Assembly: GCA_025358885.1 (NCBI GenBank)
Contig: JANYHW010000212.1
Span: 1 to 47,393 of the forward strand
Source: Cytophagales bacterium
Lineage (GTDB): Bacteria; Bacteroidota; Bacteroidia; Cytophagales; Cyclobacteriaceae
DNA: 47,393 bases
Direction of reading: 5' to 3'
The notes below the pieces were generated by a model. The model saw only the letters and a list, made by a program, of their open reading frames with translations. It did not search any database and was not told where the DNA came from. The position numbers were made by a program, and so were the translations under genes. Below, piece by piece: positions 33,168-42,269 of the stretch; position 1 is the stretch's first letter, and each line of letters starts with the position of its first letter.

Positions 33168-34258
33168 CGGACTCGTTTGGAGATTAATGCCACAAGACCC
33201 GTTCCAAGATAGTAAATGGCATAATTAAAATCTAAAAGAGGAGTTTTCCATGCTTCAAACTTGTCCCCCAGCGTTAGGGAAGCCCTGTGCACTACTCCCG
33301 ACATGAGCACTTCCCGTGCCGCAAATCCGACCCACAAGTATCGGGTGCTGTCTGGACCCAGGAGTAACACCGGAAGTACGAGGACCCAGGTCAGTACCCA
33401 GGTTGAGGAAAAGAGCCCCAGCACCAGTTTGTCTGACAACTTATAGTATTTCCCTACCGACAGGTGACGCAATTTCTGATAATAGAACTCGTCCCAGGTC
33501 TTCTTTGGATTTGAGGGCACGAGAGATTCCGCTCCAATCACAACAGCGGTGGTAGAAGGGGTAGCGTGTTGGTTGACGAAAAGATCATCATCTCCTCCTG
33601 TAACGCTGAGGTAGTTGTTGAAGCCTTTATTGTTTATGAATAGGGAACGCCGATAAGCAAGGTTGCGGCCCATTCCCATATAGGGTCGTCCGAGCATGGC
33701 CCACCCGATGAATTGGATAGAGGTGACTAAGGATTCGAAGCGTATGAATGCATTCAAATAACCCGCAAAGCGATTATATGGCGAATACCCGATGATAATT
33801 TGTTTGCTGTCGTCCATTGCCAATGCCATAGACCGGATCCATCCGTTGCTAGGCATGCAATCGGCATCCGTTAACAATACCCATTCATTTGACGCTGCTT
33901 TGATGCCAAGGGTAAGTGCAAATTTCTTTCCGTTTACGTGTGCCGGTAGGTGCTGGACCCGCACCATTTTAAGTCGGGCATCCTGTTTTGTCGCCTCCAG
34001 GAGATAATCATAGGTGCCGTCGTTACATCGGTCTTCAACGATGATCACTTCAAACTGGGGATAGTCTTGCGCCAACAATGCCGGAACAAGCAGGCGAAGG
34101 TTTTTCTCTTCATCGTGGGCACACACAATGATCGACACAGGTGGCGAGGATGGAGCAACTGCTCGTCTCTTTCGCAAGAACGCGATAAGAAAGCAGACCC
34201 AATAAACCAATTGGACGCCAATGGCTATCCAGGCAAAGAGTGTGAGGGCTGTAATCAA
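33155..34258 (-). CDS. Family 2 glycosyltransferase, membrane-associated
   Basis: A 367-residue GT2 enzyme. After an N-terminal membrane helix (TLFAWIAIGVQLVYWVCFLI) come VSIIVCAHDEEKNL, EVIIVEDRCNDGTYDYL, the DxD metal motif in LLTDADCMPSNGW, and the GGDDDLF motif. C-terminal hydrophobic helices (STWVLTWVLVLPVLLLG) anchor it. Such enzymes transfer activated sugars to lipid or polysaccharide acceptors at the inner membrane. It overlaps the sigma factor gene downstream and diverges from tgt upstream, separated by only 56 bp. Confidence 0.9.
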   Translation of the reverse strand: MITALTLFAWIAIGVQLVYWVCFLIAFLRKRRAVAPSSPPVSIIVCAHDEEKNLRLLVPALLAQDYPQFEVIIVEDRCNDGTYDYLLEATKQDARLKMVRVQHLPAHVNGKKFALTLGIKAASNEWVLLTDADCMPSNGWIRSMALAMDDSKQIIIGYSPYNRFAGYLNAFIRFESLVTSIQFIGWAMLGRPYMGMGRNLAYRRSLFINNKGFNNYLSVTGGDDDLFVNQHATPSTTAVVIGAESLVPSNPKKTWDEFYYQKLRHLSVGKYYKLSDKLVLGLFSSTWVLTWVLVLPVLLLGPDSTRYLWVGFAAREVLMSGVVHRASLTLGDKFEAWKTPLLDFNYAIYYLGTGLVALISKRVRWKK

Positions 34259-34284
34259 GGGAATACCTTATTAATAAGAACCGG

Positions 34285-34309
34285 CAAAGATAATTGAATT
34301 GTATCTTTG
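34285..34309. promoter_or_regulatory. Mirrored divergent -7 boxes between GT2 and tgt
   Basis: CAAAGATA (34285-34292), spacer ATTGAATTG, TATCTTTG (34302-34309): a perfect 8-bp inverted repeat in which each arm is a TAnnTTTG -7 element, one per strand. The plus arm ends 5 bp before tgt ATG 34315; the minus arm is 26 bp before the GT2 start. Matching -33 boxes are not obvious. Confidence 0.6.
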
Positions 34310-34314
34310 CGCGC

Positions 34315-35445
34315 ATGCAATTTCAAATTCTCGCCCATGATACTCAGTCGAAAGCCCGAACCGGAGTAATCACTACCGGACATGGTGAAATCCCGACACC
34401 GATCTTCATGCCGGTAGGTACGGCCGGCTCCGTAAAAGCGGTCCATCAGCGGGAACTGGAAGTTGACATCGATGCCAAGATCATTCTTGGAAACACGTAC
34501 CATCTGTATTTGCGGCCTGGACTGGAGTTGCTTCAATTGGCTGGAGGGCTTCATAAGTTCAATGGCTGGCAAAGGCCAATCCTGACTGATAGCGGCGGCT
34601 ACCAGGTCTATTCCCTTTCTGAGAACCGGAAGATTAAGCCTGAAGGTGTAACGTTCAGGTCCCATATCGATGGGTCGGAACATTTTTTCAGTCCCGAGGC
34701 GGTAATGGATATTCAGCGGACCATTGGCGCGGACATTATTATGGCTTTCGACGAATGTACCCCCTATCCGTGTGATTATGCCTACGCCAAAAAATCCCTC
34801 AAGATTACCCATGATTGGTTGAGTCGTTGTGTCAATCATTTTCATCAAGGGACTTCCCTTTATGGTTATGAGCAGACGCTGTTCCCCATCGTTCAAGGCA
34901 GTGTCTTTCCGGACCTGCGGAAGGAATCTGCAGAGTTCATTGCTGCACAGGAACAGCCAGGCAATGCCATTGGTGGCTTGTCTGTCGGAGAACCACATGA
35001 AGAGATGTATGCCATGACTGAACTGGTCTGCGGCATACTTCCAACCAATAAACCCAGATACCTGATGGGGGTCGGCACTCCTGAAAACATCCTGGAGTCG
35101 ATCGCTTTGGGCGTGGACATGTTCGACTGTGTGATGCCTACCCGGAATGCACGGAACGGCATGCTGTTCACCAGCGGGGGTGTTATCAATATCAGGAATG
35201 AAAAGTGGAAAGACGATCTCTCGCCCATTGATGCCGTGCTGGGAGGTTATGTGAGCACTTTTTATTCAAAAGCCTATCTCCGGCACCTGGTTATCAGCAA
35301 GGAAATTTTAGGCGCGCAAATTGCTTCTATCCACAACCTGACGTTCTACCTTTGGCTGGCCAAGGAGGCCCGCCAAAAAATTCAGGAAGGTGTATTCACT
35401 GCATGGAAGAATAAGATGGTGAAAGTGGTGTCTCAACGTTTGTAA
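34315..35445 (+). CDS. tgt: tRNA-guanine transglycosylase
   Basis: A 376-residue TGT of normal bacterial length, which swaps guanine 34 of GUN-anticodon tRNAs for preQ1 on the way to queuosine. Conserved elements include GHGEIPTPIFMPVGTAG, the base-binding Asp in LTDSGGYQ, GGLSVGEPHEEMY, the nucleophile Asp in MFDCVMPTRNARNG, and IASIHNL. The three zinc-binding cysteines that normally sit in the CxCxxC motif before the YSRAYL segment are absent; that stretch reads VLGGYVSTFYSKAYL. ATG 34315 was chosen (MQFQILAHD); a TTG at 34294 overlaps the promoter. lptF/G follows after 39 bp, a common Bacteroidota order. Confidence 0.95.
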   Translation: MQFQILAHDTQSKARTGVITTGHGEIPTPIFMPVGTAGSVKAVHQRELEVDIDAKIILGNTYHLYLRPGLELLQLAGGLHKFNGWQRPILTDSGGYQVYSLSENRKIKPEGVTFRSHIDGSEHFFSPEAVMDIQRTIGADIIMAFDECTPYPCDYAYAKKSLKITHDWLSRCVNHFHQGTSLYGYEQTLFPIVQGSVFPDLRKESAEFIAAQEQPGNAIGGLSVGEPHEEMYAMTELVCGILPTNKPRYLMGVGTPENILESIALGVDMFDCVMPTRNARNGMLFTSGGVINIRNEKWKDDLSPIDAVLGGYVSTFYSKAYLRHLVISKEILGAQIASIHNLTFYLWLAKEARQKIQEGVFTAWKNKMVKVVSQRL

Positions 35446-35484
35446 TCGGAGTATTCTATCACAAATGCGGGTATCTAAGTCGCA

Positions 35485-36585
35485 ATGAAAATAATTGACC
35501 GTTATATTTTAAAAAAGATCCTTTCCACCTTCTTCTTCGTGGTGTTGATCCTGATGGCGATTATTACCGTGATCGATATTACCGAGAAGATGGACAAGTT
35601 CGCCAAAAATCATCTGGACAACATAACCGTCCTCGGCTACTACCTTGACTTCCTCCCGTGGGTGATGGGGCTTATTACACCCATCACGGTATTTATCGCC
35701 ATCATTTATGTTACGTCACGAATGGCAGGGCATACGGAGATCATTGCCATTCTTGGCAGTGGCGTCAGCTTTCGGCGATTGCTGCTCCCCTATTTTGTGG
35801 CTTCCATGGTCATTGGATCTATTAGTTTTATCCTCAATGGATGGATTATTCCAAAAGCCACTAAATCGCGACTGGCATTTGAACTACAATACTTTAACAA
35901 CCGGTACTACTTTGAGGCCCGCAACATTCACCTGCAGGTCTCTCCCAACGTGTATTTATTCATTCAGAATTACAACAATGTTTCCAATACCGGCTACCAG
36001 TTCAGCCTTGAACGCTTCAACAAGAATGAACTGCTGGAAAAAACTACGGCCGACCTCATTAAATGGGATTCAGCGAAGCAAAAATGGACGCTGCACTACT
36101 GGAAGATGAAGAAGGTAAGTGGAATTTTCAATGACTCTGTCTCCGGCAACTTGTCTCAATTGCTAAAATCCGGTGACGCCCTGGACACCACCCTGGCGAT
36201 CTCACCCAAAGACTTTGAAGCTCAGGAAAGAAGTTATGATGGAATGACCATACCTGAATTGAATGACCACATTCAAAAACTAAAGTTCAGGGGTGCCAGT
36301 GGCGTGCAGATGTATGAAGTGGACAAGCAAATCCGCTTTGCCTCTCCTTTCACCACATTTGTGTTGGTATTTATGGGTGTGGTGGTCTCTTCCCGGAAGA
36401 GTCGTGGCGGTACCGGTCTGCAAATTGCCCTCGGATTTGTACTGGCATTTATTTTTATCTTATTCTTTATGCTCTCGCGAACATTTGCTGAAGCCGGTGA
36501 AATCCCTCCCCTGGTAGCCGCGTGGATCCCCAATCTCATCTTCTCTTTTATTTCAGGAGTCTTGTATTATTTCACGCCCCGCTGA
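35485..36585 (+). CDS. LptF/LptG family permease (YjgP/YjgQ)
   Basis: A 366-residue inner-membrane protein with six transmembrane helices, three at each end, around a periplasmic beta-jellyroll domain. The N-terminal IDRYILKKILSTFFFVVLIL and the GHTEIIAILGSGVSFRRLLLP segment are the family hallmark and coupling helix. LptF and LptG form the permease half of the ABC transporter that extracts lipopolysaccharide from the inner membrane with LptB. Which of the two it is cannot be decided here. Its stop shares one base with the start of the EamA transporter gene (TGATG). Confidence 0.92.
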   Translation: MKIIDRYILKKILSTFFFVVLILMAIITVIDITEKMDKFAKNHLDNITVLGYYLDFLPWVMGLITPITVFIAIIYVTSRMAGHTEIIAILGSGVSFRRLLLPYFVASMVIGSISFILNGWIIPKATKSRLAFELQYFNNRYYFEARNIHLQVSPNVYLFIQNYNNVSNTGYQFSLERFNKNELLEKTTADLIKWDSAKQKWTLHYWKMKKVSGIFNDSVSGNLSQLLKSGDALDTTLAISPKDFEAQERSYDGMTIPELNDHIQKLKFRGASGVQMYEVDKQIRFASPFTTFVLVFMGVVVSSRKSRGGTGLQIALGFVLAFIFILFFMLSRTFAEAGEIPPLVAAWIPNLIFSFISGVLYYFTPR

Positions 36586-37493
36586 TGCATTCAACTGCCG
36601 ATTATCTGAGGCTGCACTTCATTGTTTTTCTCTTTGGCTTCACGGGGATTCTGGGCAAGTTGGTTTCTATTCCGGCGCTTGACATGGTTTTCTACAGGAC
36701 TTTGCTGGCTGCCCTCGGTATGGCGATGCTTCTCGTCGCCTCGCGGGGAAACTTCAGGGTAACCCCGGCAGACTTAACCAAACTTTTCCTTACAGGATTC
36801 ATTGTGGGGGCGCACTGGCTAACGTTCTTTATTTCCGCGCGGGTATCTAATGTTTCCGTAAGCCTGGTGGGATTTGCCACAGCCAGTTTGTGGACAGCGT
36901 TCCTGGAACCTCTCGTGAAAGGTTACCGCATCAGAATCATTGAAGTTGGCTTTGGATTAATTGTACTGACAGGTTTATACATCATTTTCTCTTCCAATTT
37001 CAGTTATTCCGAAGGGCTAATCCTTGGCGTTCTCTCTGGACTAACCTGTGCGGTGTTCAGTGTTATTAATTCCTTGATCGTAAAGCGCGTGGAGGCCTAC
37101 ACCATCACCTTTTATGAAATGACAGGTGCCTCCCTGCTGATCGCAGTGTTCTTTCCGTTGTACCAAAATTATTGGGGAGATGGGCAAGTTGTTCCATTGG
37201 CCCCCCGGGGGATGGATTGGCTTTACATTTTTCTACTCGGTGGATTGTGTACGGTATATGCATACTCGACAGCAGTAGAACTCATGAAAAAAGTAAGCGT
37301 TTTCTTCTTTCAACTTACGCTGAACCTCGAACCAGTCTATGGAATTATTATGGCCGTGCTTGTTTTTGGCGAGGCGGAACAGATGAACTTTAATTTCTAT
37401 ATCGGAACAATCATTATATTGATGTCCGTATTACTTTATCCCTGGATGAAACGCAGGTTCATAACCATCCAGACCAGCACAGCTCATCTCTGA
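36585..37493 (+). CDS. EamA/DMT-family transporter
   Basis: A 302-residue protein with ten predicted transmembrane helices arranged as two EamA repeats (FLFGFTGILGKLVSIPALDM... and LSGLTCAVFSVINSLIVKRV...), including the terminal-half signature TLNLEPVYGIIMAVLVFGEA. Members export amino acids, metabolites or nucleobases; the substrate is not deducible. ATG 36585 overlaps the permease stop by one base, which decides the start over a TTG at 36522 in the upstream coding region. Its 3' end overlaps the convergent ispE gene by 35 bp. Confidence 0.9.
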   Translation: MHSTADYLRLHFIVFLFGFTGILGKLVSIPALDMVFYRTLLAALGMAMLLVASRGNFRVTPADLTKLFLTGFIVGAHWLTFFISARVSNVSVSLVGFATASLWTAFLEPLVKGYRIRIIEVGFGLIVLTGLYIIFSSNFSYSEGLILGVLSGLTCAVFSVINSLIVKRVEAYTITFYEMTGASLLIAVFFPLYQNYWGDGQVVPLAPRGMDWLYIFLLGGLCTVYAYSTAVELMKKVSVFFFQLTLNLEPVYGIIMAVLVFGEAEQMNFNFYIGTIIILMSVLLYPWMKRRFITIQTSTAHL

Positions 37494-38277
37494 ATTGGGA
37501 AGTTAAGTCAATCTCCTTGTCAAATATTCCAAAAAGGGACGAGCCTGACCCGCTCATGCTGGCATACAAGGCTCCATGTCCATATAACCTGTCCTTGACG
37601 TCTTTCAATAGTGGGTGCTTTTGAAATACAGATTCTTCAAAATCATTTATGAGCAATTTCCTCCAAAGGCCAACAGGCTTGGAAACAATTTCCTGAATAG
37701 AATGCGCGGCCTGATGGGCTATTACGTGGCTGTACGCTTCCGATGTTGACACGTGCACATGGGGTTTCACCAAAATGAGATAGTAACCTTTTAAGCTCAG
37801 GGAAATCCCCTGTAGCTTCTCACCCCTGCCATTTCCCAGCATAGGCTGGTCATACAGGAAAAAAGTACAATCACTTCCAAGTGTTGATGCATAGCCTGAA
37901 AGCTGCGTGAGGGACAACCCAAGGCTGAACAATTTATCAAGCAACATCAACATATGCGAAGCATCGGATGATCCTCCCCCGAGCCCGGCACCCATAGGAA
38001 TTATTTTATGTAAATGAAGCTGTATAGGGGTGAGGTCATAATCGCTTTTCAAAAGTTTGTAGGCTTTCAGGCACAGATTATCTTCTTCCTTACCCGGTAT
38101 GTTCAAGCCTGTATGGGTGAAATTCAATGATGGAGAAGGCAATACTTCAAGCACGTCTGACCATGGCAACGGATAGAAACATGTTGAGACATCATGGTAG
38201 CCATCCGGGCGCCTGGAAAGCACATTCAGGCCCAGGTTAATTTTGCAAGGTGGGAAAGCGACCATGTGTCGCTCCAA
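37459..38277 (-). CDS. ispE: 4-(cytidine 5'-diphospho)-2-C-methyl-D-erythritol kinase
   Basis: A 272-residue GHMP kinase, the fourth step of the MEP isoprenoid pathway. Substrate motif KINLGLNVLSRRPDGYHDV, ATP-binding motif IPMGAGLGGGSSDAS, and C-terminal MSGSGSSLFGIFD are all present, so it should be active. It starts directly after the fabI stop codon (ATG at 38277; a second ATG at 38265 fits the family start better), so fabI and ispE form one operon. The 3' end overlaps the convergent transporter gene by 35 bp. Confidence 0.95.
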   Translation of the reverse strand: MERHMVAFPPCKINLGLNVLSRRPDGYHDVSTCFYPLPWSDVLEVLPSPSLNFTHTGLNIPGKEEDNLCLKAYKLLKSDYDLTPIQLHLHKIIPMGAGLGGGSSDASHMLMLLDKLFSLGLSLTQLSGYASTLGSDCTFFLYDQPMLGNGRGEKLQGISLSLKGYYLILVKPHVHVSTSEAYSHVIAHQAAHSIQEIVSKPVGLWRKLLINDFEESVFQKHPLLKDVKDRLYGHGALYASMSGSGSSLFGIFDKEIDLTSQFRDELCWSGWL

Positions 38278-39090
38278 TTACTTTTTCAAACGATCCACCA
38301 GCTCTTCCGTGATTCCGGTAGTTGAGAAACCACCATCATGCATCAGGTTTTGCATCGTCACCATGCGACTTAAATCCGAAAACATCAGGGTGATATAGTT
38401 TGCACAGTCTTCTCCCGATGCATTGCCTAACGGCGACATCATCTTGGCATACTCAAAAAATACATCAAAGCCCGAGATGCCGGCTCCTGCTGTTGTCACC
38501 GTGGGAGATTGGGAAATCGTGTTGACACGTACTTTCTTCAGTTTTCCAAACCGATAGCCATAGCTCCTGGCAATGGACTCCAGGACAGCCTTGGCCTGGG
38601 CCATGTCAGAATAATCAGGGAAGGTCCGTTGACTGGCAATATAGGTGAGGGCAACCATGGAGCCCCACTCATTCATGGCATCGGTTTTCTCTGCTGTTTG
38701 GCATACTTTGTGAAAGGAAATTCCAGAAATATCCAGTGTCTTCAGATACCACTCATAGTTCAAGTCGCCATAAGACTTGTCCTTGCGGACATTGGGACTC
38801 ATCCCGATAGAGTGGAGAACAAAATCGAGCTTGCCGCCGAGGATCTCCATAGATTTTGTGAAAAGTGTCGACAAATCTGGTTCGGAGGTTGCGTCGGCAG
38901 GGATGATCTCTGCATTGCATTGCGCTGCCAACTCTTTTATCTTACCCATGCGCATGGCAATCGGCGCATTGGTCAGTGTGAACTGTCCACCCTCTTCTTT
39001 TACCTTTAAGGCTGTTTTCCAGGCGATTGAATTCTCGTCCAAGGCGCCGAAGATAATACCGCGCTTTCCGCGAAGCAGGTTGTATGCCAT
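38278..39090 (-). CDS. fabI: Enoyl-[acyl-carrier-protein] reductase (NADH)
   Basis: A 270-residue short-chain dehydrogenase of the FabI type, the last step of each fatty acid elongation cycle. The N-terminal nucleotide site reads GKRGIIFGALDENSIAW, the active-site Y-x6-K is in DYSDMAQAKAVLE, and the LHSIGMSPN segment matches the FabI cofactor loop. The TTAGAGISGFDVFF region is the substrate-binding loop. It is the first gene of an operon with ispE and diverges from murI; a good promoter lies at 39163-39192. Confidence 0.95.
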   Translation of the reverse strand: MAYNLLRGKRGIIFGALDENSIAWKTALKVKEEGGQFTLTNAPIAMRMGKIKELAAQCNAEIIPADATSEPDLSTLFTKSMEILGGKLDFVLHSIGMSPNVRKDKSYGDLNYEWYLKTLDISGISFHKVCQTAEKTDAMNEWGSMVALTYIASQRTFPDYSDMAQAKAVLESIARSYGYRFGKLKKVRVNTISQSPTVTTAGAGISGFDVFFEYAKMMSPLGNASGEDCANYITLMFSDLSRMVTMQNLMHDGGFSTTGITEELVDRLKK

Positions 39091-39139
39091 ACAGTTACAG
39101 GTTTTGTTTTGCTACAATAATACAAAAATCAAGTTTAGC

Positions 39140-39153
39140 AGTGGACTTCCACT
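39140..39153. promoter_or_regulatory. Dyad AGTGGA-CT-TCCACT in the fabI leader
   Basis: A perfect 6+6 bp inverted repeat with a 2-bp spacer, between fabI and murI. It is 9 bp downstream of the fabI -7 box, so it lies at the very start of the fabI transcript, and 22 bp before the murI ATG. Its position suits an operator or a leader hairpin. Confidence 0.5.
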
Positions 39154-39162
39154 TTCTCGTAG

Positions 39163-39192
39163 CAAATTTAGGGCATGGAAAAGGTAACAAAA
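39163..39192 (-). promoter_or_regulatory. fabI promoter (-33 TTTTG, -7 TAAATTTG)
   Basis: Minus strand: TTTTG (39192-39188), 17-bp spacer, TAAATTTG (39170-39163). This matches the Bacteroidota consensus TTTG/TAnnTTTG well. Predicted leader to the fabI ATG is about 65 nt. The -33 box lies inside the first codons of murI. Confidence 0.7.
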
Positions 39193-39990
39193 GATCAGCC
39201 GGTAGGTATTTTCGACAGCGGCATAGGCGGTCTCACCGTAGCCCATGCCATCAAACAAATGATGCCGAATGAAAGCCTGATCTATTTTGGCGACACGGCT
39301 CACTTGCCCTATGGCGACAAGTCTGAGGCTGCGATTCAGGCCTATTCCATAAAAATAGCAGATGTGCTTCTTAAGAAGAATTGCAAAGTAATTGTAATCG
39401 CTTGCAATTCCGCCAGTTCTGCTGCTTATGAGTTATTGAAAGAATATGTACAGCATAGAGTGAAGGTGATTAACGTCATTGATCCCATGGTGAAATGGGT
39501 AGCAACTAATTTTCAGGGCAGAACTGTTGGACTCATTGGTACAAAGAGAACAATACAATCAGGGATATACTCAAGGAAGATTGAGGAAGAAAATAGGAAC
39601 ATAAAACTTCAGCCTTTACCCGCGCCATTGCTGGTCCCTATGATTGAAGAGGGATTCTTTAACAACAAAATCAGTAAAGACATCATCGAGGAATACCTGC
39701 GGGACCCATCCTTGCAAGATATTCAAGCCTTAATCCTGGGGTGTACACACTATCCACTCATCAAGAAAGAGATCAAGGATTTCTATCAAGATCGCATCGC
39801 CGTATTGGATTCCTCCGAAGTGGTGGCAAAGGCTTTGTATGAGTATCTTCATGATCATGGACTCTTACAGGAATTGCCCGGGGGCAAGGATCATTTTCTT
39901 GTCTCAGACTACACAGAATCATTTGAAGCCTCGACCAAGTTATTCTTTCAGCAGTCGGTTCATCTTGAAAAACACCCACTCTGGAGTTGA
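39175..39990 (+). CDS. murI: Glutamate racemase
   Basis: A 271-residue racemase of normal length that makes D-glutamate for peptidoglycan. The family motifs are intact: GIFDSGIGGLTV near the N-terminus, catalytic Cys77 in ACNSAS, catalytic Cys190 in LGCTHYPL, and GDTAHLPYGDKS. It is cytosolic. It is transcribed divergently from fabI with 84 bp between starts, so regulation may be shared. The 238-bp region after it (39991-40228) contains no gene or convincing signal. Confidence 0.95.
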   Translation: MEKVTKDQPVGIFDSGIGGLTVAHAIKQMMPNESLIYFGDTAHLPYGDKSEAAIQAYSIKIADVLLKKNCKVIVIACNSASSAAYELLKEYVQHRVKVINVIDPMVKWVATNFQGRTVGLIGTKRTIQSGIYSRKIEEENRNIKLQPLPAPLLVPMIEEGFFNNKISKDIIEEYLRDPSLQDIQALILGCTHYPLIKKEIKDFYQDRIAVLDSSEVVAKALYEYLHDHGLLQELPGGKDHFLVSDYTESFEASTKLFFQQSVHLEKHPLWS

Positions 39991-40228
39991 TATCACGTAG
40001 GCGTGTAGGATTTGATCCAAATTTCAAGATTTTAATTGGTTTACTTAACCCAACTTTACAGGCCGGGTAGAGTCTTAACGACCTCCATACGGGTAGATAG
40101 CATCAACGGGTGTAGGATGGGGCTGATTAACAAATGAATGAATGGCATTAAATCGTAATATTGTTGACAACTTCTTAACTGGGAATGGCGTGCATTTGCC
40201 ATGGGCAACCCACTTAAGGACACGGCAC

Positions 40229-42262
40229 ATGAGAAAAATAGGAATCCTTATTTTATTCTTCCTGGCTGCAAGCTTTGGCCTTCTTGGACAGAGTAAACTT
40301 GACAGTTTGGAAAACCAACTGTCGTCTGCCCAAAGTGACTCAGTCCGTTTGCTGCTCCTCATCGAATTGTCCGAGCAGGCTGAGTTCTACGATTATGCCA
40401 GAGCGCGCACATATTCTGACCGGGCAACTGAAGTCTCCGACCGGATAAATGCCGATTGGGCCAGAGGCAAATTACTCTTTAGGCTTGCTTCACTTGAGAC
40501 ACTGGAGGGTGATTATGACGATGCATTGCGCTTTGATCTCGAGTGTGTCAAACTATATGGCCTGGGTCGCGACAGTACTTCCTTGGCCAGGGCGCAGAAT
40601 GATGTGGGCTCCGATTACCGTGATCTTGGGGAGTACCAGGAAGCCTATTTTTATCTTACCCAAAGTTACCGGACAGCCAAGAGTCACAAATCGCACAACC
40701 ATGAAGATTCACTCGTCATGGCCATTGCGTTGCACAACATGGGGTCCGTCTTCACTCAACTTAGTCAATTTGATATCGCGTTAAGCCACCTCAAGGCATC
40801 GGAAAGAGTCAGCACCAGGATCCATGACCTTCAGGGACCTGCCTATACTTTTGATGAGCTGGGCGAATTATATAAGAAAAAGAAAGACTTCAATCAATCA
40901 GAAACATACCTCTTGGCGGCGTTAAGGGAAGCCCGCAGACAAAAGATCAGGGTCCTGGTACCCATGACCCAGCTTCACCTGGCAAGCTTGTTTCTGGAAA
41001 AGAAAGAATTCAGCAAGTCACTTATATATTATGATTCTGTTATTGAGCAGCAAACTGGAACCAACAACCGCTTCGGGCTGGCAGAATGTGCGTTGGGAAA
41101 AGGAAGGTTGATGTTGCACTCCGGAAACTTCGATGAGGCTGAAAAGCTCTACCGTGCAAGCCTTAATTCGGCCAAAGAGCTCAATGCCCAAAACCTGGAA
41201 TTGTCCTGCTATAAAGAATTGGCCTCACTCTATGAATCCACCCGCAACTATCAGCAGGCACTGTATTACGTAAAGGAACACAACGCCCTTCGCGACAGTA
41301 TTTTTAGCGAGGCCGAAATGGAAAAACTTTTTCAAAACCAGGTTCGCTTCGAAACGGAAAACAAAGACATTGAAATTGCCGCCCTCAGCCAGGCCCGTTT
41401 GGAACAAAGTTCGGAAATGCGACGACAGGAATTGGTTCGCAATGTACTTGTCATTGTCGTGGCCCTTAGCGCCTTCTTGTTATTCACAGTTTACCGCAGC
41501 AGCAGCAGGAGAAAAAAGATCAACAAGCTACTTCTCGAACATCAGGAGGAGATCAAAAAACGAAGTCTGGAACTGGAACAGCTAAACCAGGTCAAGGACA
41601 AATTTTTCTCTATTATATCCCATGACCTCCGCTCACCCATGAATGCCCTCGCAGGAACGCTGGACCTGCTGGAACAAAAGAATATCAGCCCGTCTGAATT
41701 TGCCGAACTCTCACAAAATCTCCGGATCCAGTTTGATCACACCCGCACACTTATCAATAATCTATTGAACTGGACGCTGGTGCAAATGGATAAACTGAAG
41801 ATACAGCCCGAGAAGGTTGTGGTGCATAAAAAGGTTGAAGAGAGCTTTGCCGCCCTGGGCAATTTATATCCCAAAAATATTTCGATGGAAAACAGGGTGA
41901 ATGAGAAAATAATTGCCTCCGCCGACCCCAACATTATTAATTTGGTCCTGCGCAACCTGATTTTGAATGCCATCAAGTTTACAGAAAATGGTGGGCGGAT
42001 TTGGGTAGAGGCTGTTGAAAAAACCAATGAAATTATCGTTTCCGTTTCGGACAACGGGATCGGGATAAAAGCTGAAGTGAAAGAAATGTTGTTTAAAAAA
42101 ACAGCCGGCTACAGCACACGGGGCACGGCAAACGAAAAGGGGACAGGATTGGGATTGATCCTTTGCAAGGAATTTGTAGAAAAGAACGGTGGATGGATCT
42201 GGCTGGAGAGTGAACTGGGCAAGGGAACCACTTTTTTCTTTACTCTACCCAAGAGCCAATAG
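40229..42262 (+). CDS. TPR-domain sensor histidine kinase
   Basis: A 677-residue sensor kinase. It starts with a signal sequence (ILILFFLAASFGLLGQ) and a periplasmic region of six or so tetratricopeptide repeats (residues ~60-360), a transmembrane helix at about 405-422 (VLVIVVALSAFLLFTVYRSS), a coiled coil, and a HisKA domain with phospho-acceptor His465 (FSIISHDLRSPMNAL). The ATPase domain has the N box (NLILNAIKFTENGG), G1 (VSDNGIGI) and G2 (GTGLGLILCKEFV). There is no receiver domain and no response regulator gene nearby, so it is an orphan kinase. ATG 40229 was chosen because the signal begins there. It converges on the ferredoxin gene. Confidence 0.93.
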   Translation: MRKIGILILFFLAASFGLLGQSKLDSLENQLSSAQSDSVRLLLLIELSEQAEFYDYARARTYSDRATEVSDRINADWARGKLLFRLASLETLEGDYDDALRFDLECVKLYGLGRDSTSLARAQNDVGSDYRDLGEYQEAYFYLTQSYRTAKSHKSHNHEDSLVMAIALHNMGSVFTQLSQFDIALSHLKASERVSTRIHDLQGPAYTFDELGELYKKKKDFNQSETYLLAALREARRQKIRVLVPMTQLHLASLFLEKKEFSKSLIYYDSVIEQQTGTNNRFGLAECALGKGRLMLHSGNFDEAEKLYRASLNSAKELNAQNLELSCYKELASLYESTRNYQQALYYVKEHNALRDSIFSEAEMEKLFQNQVRFETENKDIEIAALSQARLEQSSEMRRQELVRNVLVIVVALSAFLLFTVYRSSSRRKKINKLLLEHQEEIKKRSLELEQLNQVKDKFFSIISHDLRSPMNALAGTLDLLEQKNISPSEFAELSQNLRIQFDHTRTLINNLLNWTLVQMDKLKIQPEKVVVHKKVEESFAALGNLYPKNISMENRVNEKIIASADPNIINLVLRNLILNAIKFTENGGRIWVEAVEKTNEIIVSVSDNGIGIKAEVKEMLFKKTAGYSTRGTANEKGTGLGLILCKEFVEKNGGWIWLESELGKGTTFFFTLPKSQ

Positions 42263-42269
42263 ACTATGT

